NCBI GenBank assembly: GCA_910580195.1
Contig: CAJTWA010000017.1
Coordinates: forward strand, 1 to 64,000
Direction: 5' to 3'
From: an uncultured Lachnospiraceae bacterium
Lineage (GTDB): Bacteria > Bacillota > Clostridia > Lachnospirales > Lachnospiraceae
Length of the DNA stretch: 64,000 bases
Shown here one piece after another: positions 22,437 to 30,439 of this stretch. Position numbers and translations under genes: made by a program. The notes below the pieces were generated by a model, which searched no databases, had not been told where the DNA came from, and saw only the letters and a program-made list of their open reading frames with translations. Within the stretch, counting starts at the first letter, position 1. Each line of letters starts with the position of its first letter.

Positions 22437-24038
22437 CTATGGTGTTTTCTGATAATTTTCAATCAGGCAGGTATGCTTACGCTGGCCTGCTGGCATATTT
22501 TTATCATAATTGATGCCTACAAGCATGATATCTCCGCCATATGCCCGGATAGCATCTGGATAACGGCGTCTTTTTATCTGGGCAATTGCACCTTCCGCCG
22601 TATGGTTCCATTTTAGCTCAATGATTAATGCAGGCAGCAGGGAATCCTTTTTCGGAAGGTACACAATATCTGCATATCCGGCTCCCGCTGGGAGTTCTTC
22701 AAACAGCACATATTCATCCCCGCAGCTAAAATATGCCCGTTTGATGACACTTCTCAATGCTTGTTCATTATTATAATGGAGGGGCGATTCTTCCCCATGG
22801 ATTTTTTCAATCTGTGCAGCAACAGCGTTGGCATTTCCATGGATGGTGTCTGTGATTAGCTGATCGCTTTCCCGGACACGCCGGATGGTATCATCCCGGT
22901 TTACTTTGCGGATGGCCCTGGCAAATTCCATCCGTATTTCTTCGTTTGGGATATGCGCTGTTTTCGAAGTTTCCTCATAAGCAAGGTATCCGAGGTGGAT
23001 TAAAAGCGTTAGGATATCATCCCGGTTTCGGAATGTCAGAAGGTCATTTGCAAACCCATCCGTGTCTACTCTGGTTTCTCCTCCGCCAATTAATTCTGCC
23101 ACTGTTTTGGATAACCCATCAAAATCCAAGCTGATATATTCCATAAGGCTTTCCGCCGCAGATGTCTGAACCCAGTAAGAGTCAAAATCATTGTTGTGGA
23201 TGGCTTCTATGACGGAGCTCGGATTGTAAACAGACCCTGTATTGCGGAAGGAATAGCCGTCATACCATTGCTTCATCTTTTGGAAGTCGCAGTTGTGTTC
23301 TTTGCAGAGTGCGAGTACCTCATCTTCTGTAAACCCCACATAACTGCCAAATTTTCTGGGTTTTACCATGGAAAATTCCTTAAAGTCAGAAATTGCTGAC
23401 TGGGAGCCGTCTTTTTTTATTGGAAGTATCCCAGTCATATAAACTGCGGCAAAAATCCGGTCAGTTGTGCCGCTTCCTTTCAGCAAGGTACGCAGAAATT
23501 GGAAATAATTATGCTGGATACCCGGTGTTTCACGGATAGGCGCATCCCATTCGTCGACAATCATGATAAATTTATTGCCTGCCAATTCTGTGGCGCGGAT
23601 TAATGTTTCGTCGAAAACACTTCCTGCTTTAAGTTCGGGATAGGCTGCCAGAAGTTCTTCAGTCACGCTGTCCTCAATAAACTGGATCATGCCTAGGCCG
23701 GCTTTTCCCATAATATTTGTCATATCAAGGTAGATTACATCATACTTGTTCCGGTGTTTTTCATATGTTCCATGGATGTTTTGGCCCGAGGAAATTTTAA
23801 GGCCGTCAAACAGCTTTGAGGAATTGCATGTTTTGTCGTAATAGGCGCACAGCATTTTAGCGGCAAATGATTTCCCAAAACGGCGGGGCCTGCTGATACA
23901 GGTCAGCCGCCTAGGGGTGTCAATGGTATCATTAATTAAGCTGATTAAGCCGCTTTTGTCTACATATATATCATTCCGTATACCCATAAACCCGCTGTTT
24001 CCCGGATTTAAATATGTTCCCAAAGCCTTCACCTCCAT
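22437..24038 (-). CDS. AAA-ATPase-like protein with PD-(D/E)XK C-terminal domain (PF09820/PF08011 type)
   Basis: The 533-residue protein begins with the family signature LGTYLNPGNSGF and DIYVDKSGLI, then has Walker A-like RPRRFGKSFAAKML and Walker B-like FIMIVDEWDAPI. A C-terminal nuclease-like region contains GYADIVYLP and ALIIELKWN, the D ... ExK core. These proteins are found in dozens of copies in Bacteroides and Clostridia, and their function is unknown. The start is put at the ATG at 24038; the frame upstream is open but not conserved. The gene stands alone. A different subfamily member is at 11146-12720. Confidence 0.88.
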   Translation of the reverse strand: MEVKALGTYLNPGNSGFMGIRNDIYVDKSGLISLINDTIDTPRRLTCISRPRRFGKSFAAKMLCAYYDKTCNSSKLFDGLKISSGQNIHGTYEKHRNKYDVIYLDMTNIMGKAGLGMIQFIEDSVTEELLAAYPELKAGSVFDETLIRATELAGNKFIMIVDEWDAPIRETPGIQHNYFQFLRTLLKGSGTTDRIFAAVYMTGILPIKKDGSQSAISDFKEFSMVKPRKFGSYVGFTEDEVLALCKEHNCDFQKMKQWYDGYSFRNTGSVYNPSSVIEAIHNNDFDSYWVQTSAAESLMEYISLDFDGLSKTVAELIGGGETRVDTDGFANDLLTFRNRDDILTLLIHLGYLAYEETSKTAHIPNEEIRMEFARAIRKVNRDDTIRRVRESDQLITDTIHGNANAVAAQIEKIHGEESPLHYNNEQALRSVIKRAYFSCGDEYVLFEELPAGAGYADIVYLPKKDSLLPALIIELKWNHTAEGAIAQIKRRRYPDAIRAYGGDIMLVGINYDKNMPAGQRKHTCLIENYQKTP

Positions 24039-24153
24039 GGGGCGGATGGATGCTCCCCAACATGCGCAAACCAAATCCCTTCACTTTCTGGTATCATACC
24101 ATAAAATATCATTTCCTATCAAGGGATTTGCCGCAATTTGGCAGGCAGAACGA

Positions 24154-24234
24154 TTGCGTATTCCTTTTTTTTGAGGTATAATAGCGGCAGCTATGATACG
24201 CGCAGAAGTGCATATGGATTTACCATACCATGAT
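24154..24234 (+). promoter_or_regulatory. Promoter and leader of the DUF89 gene
   Basis: TTGCGT (24154-24159), 17 bases and TATAAT (24177-24182) make a promoter. The -10 and first transcribed bases, GGTATAATAGCGGCAGCTATGATAC, written as GGTATAATAG plus CGGCAGCTATGATAC, match the leader of the pyruvate-kinase-like gene. They include an ATAGC ... GCTAT inverted repeat at the expected transcription start. Confidence 0.55.
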
Positions 24235-24286
24235 GCAAAGCAGGTATATCAGCGGCAGAAAACACCACACAAAGGAGGAACCCACC

Positions 24287-25165
24287 ATGCTGCTATTTTC
24301 AAAATGCATGTGCTGCCTTGTAAACCAGCAGGAACGCCTGATTGAGGCGTTTGGGGACGAGGAGAAAAAAACGGCTTTCATGCGGGAGGTAATGGCATTG
24401 CTTGGGAACAGCAAGCCAGAGCACAACGCCCCATGGATGAGCGCCCTGATGACAGAAATCCGGGAAAAGTACTATGGGAAACAGGAATCCATTTCCCAGA
24501 TGAAGCAGGAATTCAACCAGCTTTTGCTGGATATGGAGCCGGAATTGGTACAGGAAATAAAGAAAAGCGGGGATACCTTAAAAGAGGCCATCCGTTTTGC
24601 CAGAATTGGGAATTATATTGATTTCTCCGCAGTGGAGCATGTCACGAAGGAAGAGTTTATGGGCTTGTTCCGCAATGGGGGCGACCAGCTGGATGAAGCG
24701 GAATATGCCCAATTGTGCCGGGACCTTTCCGGGGCGTCCCGCTTGCTTTACGTGACGGATAACTGCGGGGAGATTGTCCTTGATAAACTTGCCATAAAAG
24801 AACTGAAAGAGCGTTACCCGAAGCTTCATATTACTGTAATGGTCCGGGGCGAGGACGCCATCAACGACGCTACCATGGAGGATGCCAAGATGGTGGGGGT
24901 TACGGAGGAAGTCCCGGTCATTACCAACAACAGCTCCATCCAAGGGGTGATTTACCAGAAGCTAACGGATGAGGGGAAACAGGCGTTGGATACCGCGGAC
25001 ATTATCCTTGCCAAAGGGCAGGGGAATTTTGAATCCCTATATGGGTGCGGGAAAAATATTTATTACCTGTTCCTCTGCAAATGCGAGCTGTTTTCCAAGC
25101 GGTTTGGGGTAGAACGGTTCCATGGGATGCTTGTCAATGAAAAAAGGGTGCCGGCTTGGGAATGA
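24287..25165 (+). CDS. DUF89 (ARMT1-like) metal-dependent phosphatase
   Basis: The 292-residue protein shows the DUF89 pattern: an N-terminal CMCC cysteine pair, YVTDNCGEIVLDKL (metal-binding aspartate and asparagine, about residues 157-170), VMVRGEDAINDATMEDA and ILAKGQGNFESL. DUF89 enzymes are damage-control phosphatases that remove phosphate from overflow sugar phosphates or phosphopantetheine-type compounds, needing a divalent metal. AAAGGAGG is 10 bases before the ATG. The preceding upstream ORF extension is not supported. Confidence 0.88.
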   Translation: MLLFSKCMCCLVNQQERLIEAFGDEEKKTAFMREVMALLGNSKPEHNAPWMSALMTEIREKYYGKQESISQMKQEFNQLLLDMEPELVQEIKKSGDTLKEAIRFARIGNYIDFSAVEHVTKEEFMGLFRNGGDQLDEAEYAQLCRDLSGASRLLYVTDNCGEIVLDKLAIKELKERYPKLHITVMVRGEDAINDATMEDAKMVGVTEEVPVITNNSSIQGVIYQKLTDEGKQALDTADIILAKGQGNFESLYGCGKNIYYLFLCKCELFSKRFGVERFHGMLVNEKRVPAWE

Positions 25166-25330
25166 TTCCCAATTTGATAATGGAAAAAGCGCCGGCGTAA
25201 AACGGATTTCCATCAATGTTTTGTGCTTGGGCGGAAGAAAAGGGAGAAATGTATCCATGGCATTTTGTGCCTAAGTGAAAGGGATAGATACAGGAATGGA
25301 TGATAATATATAGGACGAGGAGGAAAGGAA

Positions 25331-26263
25331 ATGAAGCTAGTATTTTTAGATGCAAAAACCATTGGGGACGATATTGATTTATCTGGTTACGAGGCATTGG
25401 GGGAAGTGGTAAAATACGACTATTCCACCCCGCAGGAGGCGAGGGAACGCACCAAGGATGCGGACGTCATTATCCTGAACAAGGTCCCAATCAATGAGGA
25501 GAGCATTGGAAACGCCAAGAACTTAAAGCTGGTCTGTGTCACAGCCACCGGGACCAATAACTTGGATAAAGATTATCTGGACAAGCGGGGGATTGCATGG
25601 CGCAACGTGGCAGGGTATTCCACGGAATCCGTCTTGCAGCATACCTTTGCCATGCTGTTCTACCTTGTGGAGCACCTGCCCTATTACGACGAATATGTAA
25701 AATCAGAAAAATATGTGGCAGACCGCATGTTTACCCATTTTGACCGGAAATTCTCGGAAATTGACGGCAAAACATGGGGCATTATCGGCATGGGGGCTAT
25801 CGGGAGGCGAGTAGCGGAAACCGCAAAAATGTTCGGCTGCAATGTGATTTATTATTCCACCACGGGGAAAAATAACCAGCCGGGCTTTACCCGGGTAGGC
25901 TTTGAGGAACTGCTGGAGCAATCCGACATTGTGTCAGTCCATGCCCCCCTGACGCCGGAGACCGAAGGGCTGATGGATAAAAAGGCATTTGCAAAAATGA
26001 AGAAATCAGCCATTTTCCTGAACCTTGGCCGCGGCCCCATCGTTTCAGAACAGGATTTGGCAGAAGCGCTTAAGGCTGGGGAAATCCGCGGGGCAGCCCT
26101 TGACGTGCTCTGTGCAGAGCCTATGGATGCGGACAACCCCTTAAAGGAAATCAAGGACAGCGATAGGCTCCTGATTACGCCCCATATTGCTTGGGCAAGC
26201 GTGGAGGCAAGGGTACGGCTGATGGAAACGATTTTGGGGCAGATTCAGGAATTTTTCCGGTAA
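25331..26263 (+). CDS. D-2-hydroxyacid dehydrogenase (glycerate dehydrogenase-like)
   Basis: The 310-residue NAD-dependent enzyme has the Rossmann loop GIIGMGAIGRRVAETAKMFG (about residues 147-166) and the catalytic arginine, glutamate and histidine in FLNLGRGPIV, LDVLCAEP and ITPHIAW. It most resembles HprA-type glycerate or hydroxypyruvate dehydrogenases, so it probably reduces hydroxypyruvate or a similar 2-oxo acid. GAGGAGGAAAGGAA precedes the ATG. It lies 165 bases after the DUF89 gene and may be cotranscribed, which would link two metabolite-repair-like functions. Confidence 0.92.
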   Translation: MKLVFLDAKTIGDDIDLSGYEALGEVVKYDYSTPQEARERTKDADVIILNKVPINEESIGNAKNLKLVCVTATGTNNLDKDYLDKRGIAWRNVAGYSTESVLQHTFAMLFYLVEHLPYYDEYVKSEKYVADRMFTHFDRKFSEIDGKTWGIIGMGAIGRRVAETAKMFGCNVIYYSTTGKNNQPGFTRVGFEELLEQSDIVSVHAPLTPETEGLMDKKAFAKMKKSAIFLNLGRGPIVSEQDLAEALKAGEIRGAALDVLCAEPMDADNPLKEIKDSDRLLITPHIAWASVEARVRLMETILGQIQEFFR

Positions 26264-26630
26264 ATAGCGAACGGGAATAAAATGTTAGCAACCAATGGCT
26301 TGCCTCCTGAAAAGTGGAGAATTGCCCGTCCAGATAGTTATTGGCTTCAGCCTTAAATTTTAGTTGGCTTTTTGGGAAAGTGGGTATACTAAAAGCGATA
26401 AATAAATTCGCACATATGATTATGCGTTGTTAGGTTAAGGTTGTATATTGTTAATGGTTGTAGGGTGTTATGTTTTGGGGCAATAGTCTATTTAGATTGT
26501 TGCCCCTGAGTTTTTACAAAGTATTTTTACCGTTTTAATTTTCTGCATTATCTTATGTTATAGCCTTGCTTTCAAGTATCCCAGAAATAATTTTTACGTA
26601 ATAAGCCAGAAAGTCTTTTATTTATTTCCG
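26264..26630. other. Intergenic region between convergent genes
   Basis: This 367-base AT-rich stretch contains one strong terminator hairpin (26477-26515) and a possible promoter-like TGGGTATACTAAAA near 26381. No coding region is supported. No transposon end was identified. Confidence 0.5.
26477..26515. terminator. Terminator between convergent genes
   Basis: GGGGCAATAGTCTA pairs with TAGATTGTTGCCCC, with two mismatches, around a two- to four-base loop, and is followed by GAGTTTTT. It sits between the plus-strand dehydrogenase and the minus-strand phospholipase-like gene. Confidence 0.7.
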
Positions 26631-27593
26631 CTAACTGGGAATCCCAGCATCCAGCCCGCTGTGGTAAGACAGGTTCCCAAGCCGCGCCAAAAGCAGTTCC
26701 AAACCATCCGTACCTGCCTCATTCCCGGCATTGCCTGAAAACACCCTGTTAAGCCCCTTAAGGAGTTCCAAATATTCCTCCTGCGCCTTTTCCATCAGTT
26801 CCAGAAAAGAAGCATGGGAAACCGCCCCAGTGTCCCAAGGGTTTTTCCACTCCCCATGGCGGAGGTTCAGGGGGTCGCCGTGGATAGGGCTGTCGCTAGG
26901 GATTAGTGCGGAAAACAAGGCGTGCCCAAAGATGAGCTTTTCCAATGCGCCGATTACTGCTTTTTTCCGCCCGGACGGGTCATGGGTAAACCTTGTCCCA
27001 AGCTGGTGGGAGCGGATGGAGGCCCAGATGGTGATGGGCAGGATGCCAAGCTCTGGGTAAGTCCTGCGGTATGCATAATGGAGGATTTTTGTGATGGTGC
27101 GCATTTGCAGGCGGCTTAGGCGGATGGTGGAAATTTGGCGGAAGGCAGAAGGCGGGAGGTTCCGGGCAAGCCGTAACAATTCTTTGTCAATATCCGTTTC
27201 AAATGCGATATGCCTGCCATGGTACCTGTTATTTTTTCCGCTGAATTCTGTTTTCCAATAGACGTAAGGGTGGCAGCGGGTGTCTAGGGCATAGTGGCCT
27301 AAGAACCCGGCAAGGTAGGCTTCTGCAATTTTCTGCTCCCGCTGATGGGGGAACAGGCCCCGGCTTTCCAGAAGGTGGCGGAGGAACGTGTTCGTCTGCT
27401 CTGTATGGGCGATAGAGCCGATGTTGTTTTTGTGGACGGCATAGGAAGGCAGGAAATAGAAGAACAGGTCAGGGCCTTGCAGCCCAAGGCTAAAGGCGGC
27501 ATGGTGGATGCGCACCGCCTCTTTTAACGGGATGCGCCCAAGTTTTTGGTACGTGCCTTGTCCGAATAAGTAATGGGTAGTAAATCCGGGCAT
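26631..27593 (-). CDS. Zinc-dependent phospholipase C-like protein
   Basis: The 320-residue protein matches the zinc-dependent phospholipase C family (PF00882-like). It has MPGFTTHYLFGQ at the start, GLQGPDLFFYFLP with the metal-binding aspartate, AHTEQTNTF, and FLGHYALDTRCHPYVYW carrying the paired histidine/aspartate ligands. No signal peptide is visible, unlike the secreted clostridial alpha-toxin, so it is likely intracellular and of unknown substrate. GAAAGGGGG precedes the ATG at 27593. Confidence 0.88.
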   Translation of the reverse strand: MPGFTTHYLFGQGTYQKLGRIPLKEAVRIHHAAFSLGLQGPDLFFYFLPSYAVHKNNIGSIAHTEQTNTFLRHLLESRGLFPHQREQKIAEAYLAGFLGHYALDTRCHPYVYWKTEFSGKNNRYHGRHIAFETDIDKELLRLARNLPPSAFRQISTIRLSRLQMRTITKILHYAYRRTYPELGILPITIWASIRSHQLGTRFTHDPSGRKKAVIGALEKLIFGHALFSALIPSDSPIHGDPLNLRHGEWKNPWDTGAVSHASFLELMEKAQEEYLELLKGLNRVFSGNAGNEAGTDGLELLLARLGNLSYHSGLDAGIPS

Positions 27594-27913
27594 AATGTTG
27601 TTGCCCCCTTTCTCATAGTATTAAAATTATTATATACAAAAAAAGGGGGTATTTGCAGCAAATTTGGAAAAAATAAAGAGGGAATTGGAACATCTTCTAA
27701 AAATACAGCAATATTTTGCATAGTTTGACAAAAAAGGTGTGGAAAAAAGCCAGTATCAGCCCGGGTATGGCAAAAATGGCGCTAATTTTTATGGTGAAAT
27801 TGCAAGAATTTGTTTACAAAAATACCAAAATCCTGTACAATAATAACAATTGGAGCTTTGCATTTTTATGCCTGGTTCCAAAAAATAATTATCAAAAGCA
27901 AAGGAGAGAGAAA
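27594..27913. other. glgC upstream region
   Basis: The 320 bases between the divergent phospholipase-like and glgC genes are AT-rich. They hold the glgC promoter (27813-27841). The glgC frame is open upstream for 66 codons but has no ribosome site there. Confidence 0.5.
27813..27841 (+). promoter_or_regulatory. glgCD promoter
   Basis: TTTACA (27813-27818), a 17-base spacer and TACAAT (27836-27841) form a near-consensus vegetative promoter about 65 bases before glgC. Confidence 0.65.
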
Positions 27914-29119
27914 ATGGGTAAAGAAATGATAGCTATGCTTCTTGCCGGTGGACAGGGGTCCCGCCTTTACGCGCTGACCCAGAAGCTGGCAAAACCGGCA
28001 GTTCCCTTCGGCGGGAAATACCGTATAATTGACTTCCCGCTGTCAAACTGCGTAAACTCTGGGATTGATACGGTAGGTATTTTAACACAGTACCAGCCAC
28101 TGGTTTTGAATGAGTATATTGGGAATGGGCAGCCTTGGGATTTGGACCGCCTGTACGGCGGGGTGCATGTGCTCCCTCCTTATCAGCAGGCTTCAGGCTC
28201 TGACTGGTACAAGGGCACGGCAAATGCTATTTACCAGAACCTTTCATTTATTTCCCGGTATGACCCGGAATATGTCATCATCCTTTCCGGCGACCAGATC
28301 TGCAAGCAGGATTACAGCGATTTCCTCCGGTTCCACAAGGAGAAAGGCGCAGAGTTCTCCGTTGCGGTTATGGAGGTGCCGTGGGAAGAAGCATCCCGGT
28401 TCGGCCTTATGGTTGCGGATGAGAATGACAGGATTACAGAATTCCAAGAGAAACCCAAGGAGCCCAAGTCAAATTTGGCGTCCATGGGTATTTATATTTT
28501 TAATTGGGACATCCTGAAAAAGTATCTGGAAGAGGACGAGGCAGACCCTGAATCTGAAAATGACTTCGGGAACAACATCATCCCTAACCTCTTGAAAGAC
28601 GAGCGGAAAATGTACGCATACCGCTTCAGCGGCTACTGGAAGGACGTAGGGACTATTTCTTCCCTGTGGGAGGCAAATATGGAAGTCCTTGACCCGGAAA
28701 ACAGCGGCATTAACTTATTTGATGAAAAGTGGAAAATCTACAGCCGAAACAGCGGTATGACCGGGCATAAAATCAATGCGGGCGCTACTGTGGAAAATTC
28801 CATGATTACTGACGGCTGCAACATTTCCGGCTCCATCAAGCACTCCATCCTGTTTGCAGGCGTGAAGGTGGAAGAAGGTGCAGAAGTAGAAGACGCAGTG
28901 GTAATGGGCAATACCATTATCAAGGCAGGGGCGAAAGTAAAGCACTGCATTATTGCAGAAAACGTAATTATCGGGCAGAATGCCGTGGTTGGGCAGATGC
29001 CTGAGGGAGATGCAGCAGGCGTGGCAACCGTAGGCCCCGGCGTTTATGTAGGCGATGATGCAGTAATCGGTGCAGACGCCATGGTAAACGACAATGTAAA
29101 GGATGGTGATAAACGATGA
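27914..29119 (+). CDS. glgC: Glucose-1-phosphate adenylyltransferase
   Basis: The 401-residue enzyme makes ADP-glucose for glycogen synthesis from glucose-1-phosphate and ATP. It has the nucleotidyl-transfer loop MLLAGGQGSRLYALTQKLAKPAVPFGG (in parts: LLAGGQGSRL, then AKPAVPFGG), the substrate region GTANAIYQN and FSGYWKDVGT, and a C-terminal left-handed beta-helix from about residue 290. AAAGGAGAGAG precedes the ATG at 27914. Its stop overlaps the start of glgD by four bases. In Firmicutes GlgC and GlgD form a heterotetramer with GlgC as the catalytic subunit. Confidence 0.97.
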   Translation: MGKEMIAMLLAGGQGSRLYALTQKLAKPAVPFGGKYRIIDFPLSNCVNSGIDTVGILTQYQPLVLNEYIGNGQPWDLDRLYGGVHVLPPYQQASGSDWYKGTANAIYQNLSFISRYDPEYVIILSGDQICKQDYSDFLRFHKEKGAEFSVAVMEVPWEEASRFGLMVADENDRITEFQEKPKEPKSNLASMGIYIFNWDILKKYLEEDEADPESENDFGNNIIPNLLKDERKMYAYRFSGYWKDVGTISSLWEANMEVLDPENSGINLFDEKWKIYSRNSGMTGHKINAGATVENSMITDGCNISGSIKHSILFAGVKVEEGAEVEDAVVMGNTIIKAGAKVKHCIIAENVIIGQNAVVGQMPEGDAAGVATVGPGVYVGDDAVIGADAMVNDNVKDGDKR

Positions 29120-30261
29120 TGAATTCCAGCAACACCAATGCACTGGGCATTATTTTCCCCAATGCTTATGATGAACTTGTACCTGAACTGACCAGCGAGC
29201 GGCTCATGGCCTCCATTCCTTTTGCCGGCCGTTACCGCATGATTGACTTTGTGCTTTCCAGCATGGTAAACTGCGGGATTGACAATATTACCGTACTGGT
29301 CCGTGAAAATTATTTTTCCCTGCTTGACCATTTGGGATCCGGCCGTGAATGGGACCTGTCCCGTAAAAACGGCGGCTTGAATATTTTCCCGCCTTACGCC
29401 CAGAAAAACATGGGAGTTTATACTGGCAGGGTTGGGATGCTTGGCAGTATTCTGGCATTTTTGAAATCACAGAAAGAAAAATATGTGGTAATGTCAGACG
29501 CTAATATTGCATTTAATTTTGACTTTAAGGCATTGCTGGACGCACACATTGCCAGCGAAGCAGACGTTACCATCGCTTATACAAAAGAAGAGCTTCCAGA
29601 AAGCATTATGACAGCGGAAGATTTGAATAAGGGTAATTATTACACATTGGATCTGGACGGCGACCGGGTGAAGAAGATACATATCAACCCGCAGGAGCCG
29701 GGCGTGCAGAATTTCTCCATGAATGTGTATGTATTTGAGCGTGAACACCTGATTAAATTGGTGAATGAAGCATTTATGGCCGGCGGGCTGTATCTGGAGC
29801 GGGATATTTTAATGCCCCAGTTAAACGAGCTTAAGGTAAATGCTTATGAGTATACCGAATATGCTGCAAGGATTGGCAGCCTGAAGGGCTACTTTGACGA
29901 GAGCATGAAGCTCCTTGAGGATGAAAACTTAGAGCAGCTCTTTGGCAAGAACTCCATTTATACCAAAATCCGTGACGACAACCCAACCCGTTATGTGAAC
30001 GGCTCATCTGCCAAGAATGTAATGGTGGCTGACGGCTGCGTGGTGGAAGGTGAAATTGAGAACTGCATCTTGTTCCGCGGTGTGAAAATTGGCAAGGGCG
30101 CGAAGGTGAAAAATTCCATTCTGATGCAGGATACTGTCATTGAGGCAGGCGTCAATGCGGAATATATCATTACGGACAAGAAGGTGAAGATTTCCGAAGG
30201 CAAGGAAATCAAGGGCGCGGATACCAAGCCGTTCTTCGTAAAGAAAAAAGAAGTGGTATAA
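29116..30261 (+). CDS. glgD: Glucose-1-phosphate adenylyltransferase regulatory subunit
   Basis: The 381-residue paralogue of GlgC has a degenerate nucleotide loop: GIIFPNAYDELVPELTSER replaces the GGxGxRL signature. It keeps FAGRYRMIDF, and its beta-helix repeats run from residue 290 (VMVADGCVVEGEIENCILF). It is the non-catalytic partner that activates GlgC. It overlaps glgC in an ATGA junction, so the two are translationally coupled. Other glycogen genes are not nearby. Confidence 0.95.
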   Translation: MMNSSNTNALGIIFPNAYDELVPELTSERLMASIPFAGRYRMIDFVLSSMVNCGIDNITVLVRENYFSLLDHLGSGREWDLSRKNGGLNIFPPYAQKNMGVYTGRVGMLGSILAFLKSQKEKYVVMSDANIAFNFDFKALLDAHIASEADVTIAYTKEELPESIMTAEDLNKGNYYTLDLDGDRVKKIHINPQEPGVQNFSMNVYVFEREHLIKLVNEAFMAGGLYLERDILMPQLNELKVNAYEYTEYAARIGSLKGYFDESMKLLEDENLEQLFGKNSIYTKIRDDNPTRYVNGSSAKNVMVADGCVVEGEIENCILFRGVKIGKGAKVKNSILMQDTVIEAGVNAEYIITDKKVKISEGKEIKGADTKPFFVKKKEVV

Positions 30262-30439
30262 GCCGGGCTGGGCGCATAGCAGCATTTAGCTGGAAAAGCA
30301 GGAAACCAGAGCAGCTTTTTGGCTTAGCTTTAAGGCTTAAGGTACCGGGTGCGCTTTAGCACAGGGCTGCTGGGGAAGTTTTTAGGTACTTCCGCCTAGG
30401 ATATTGCCGTGGAATACCATATTTGTCAGGAGATAGGTT

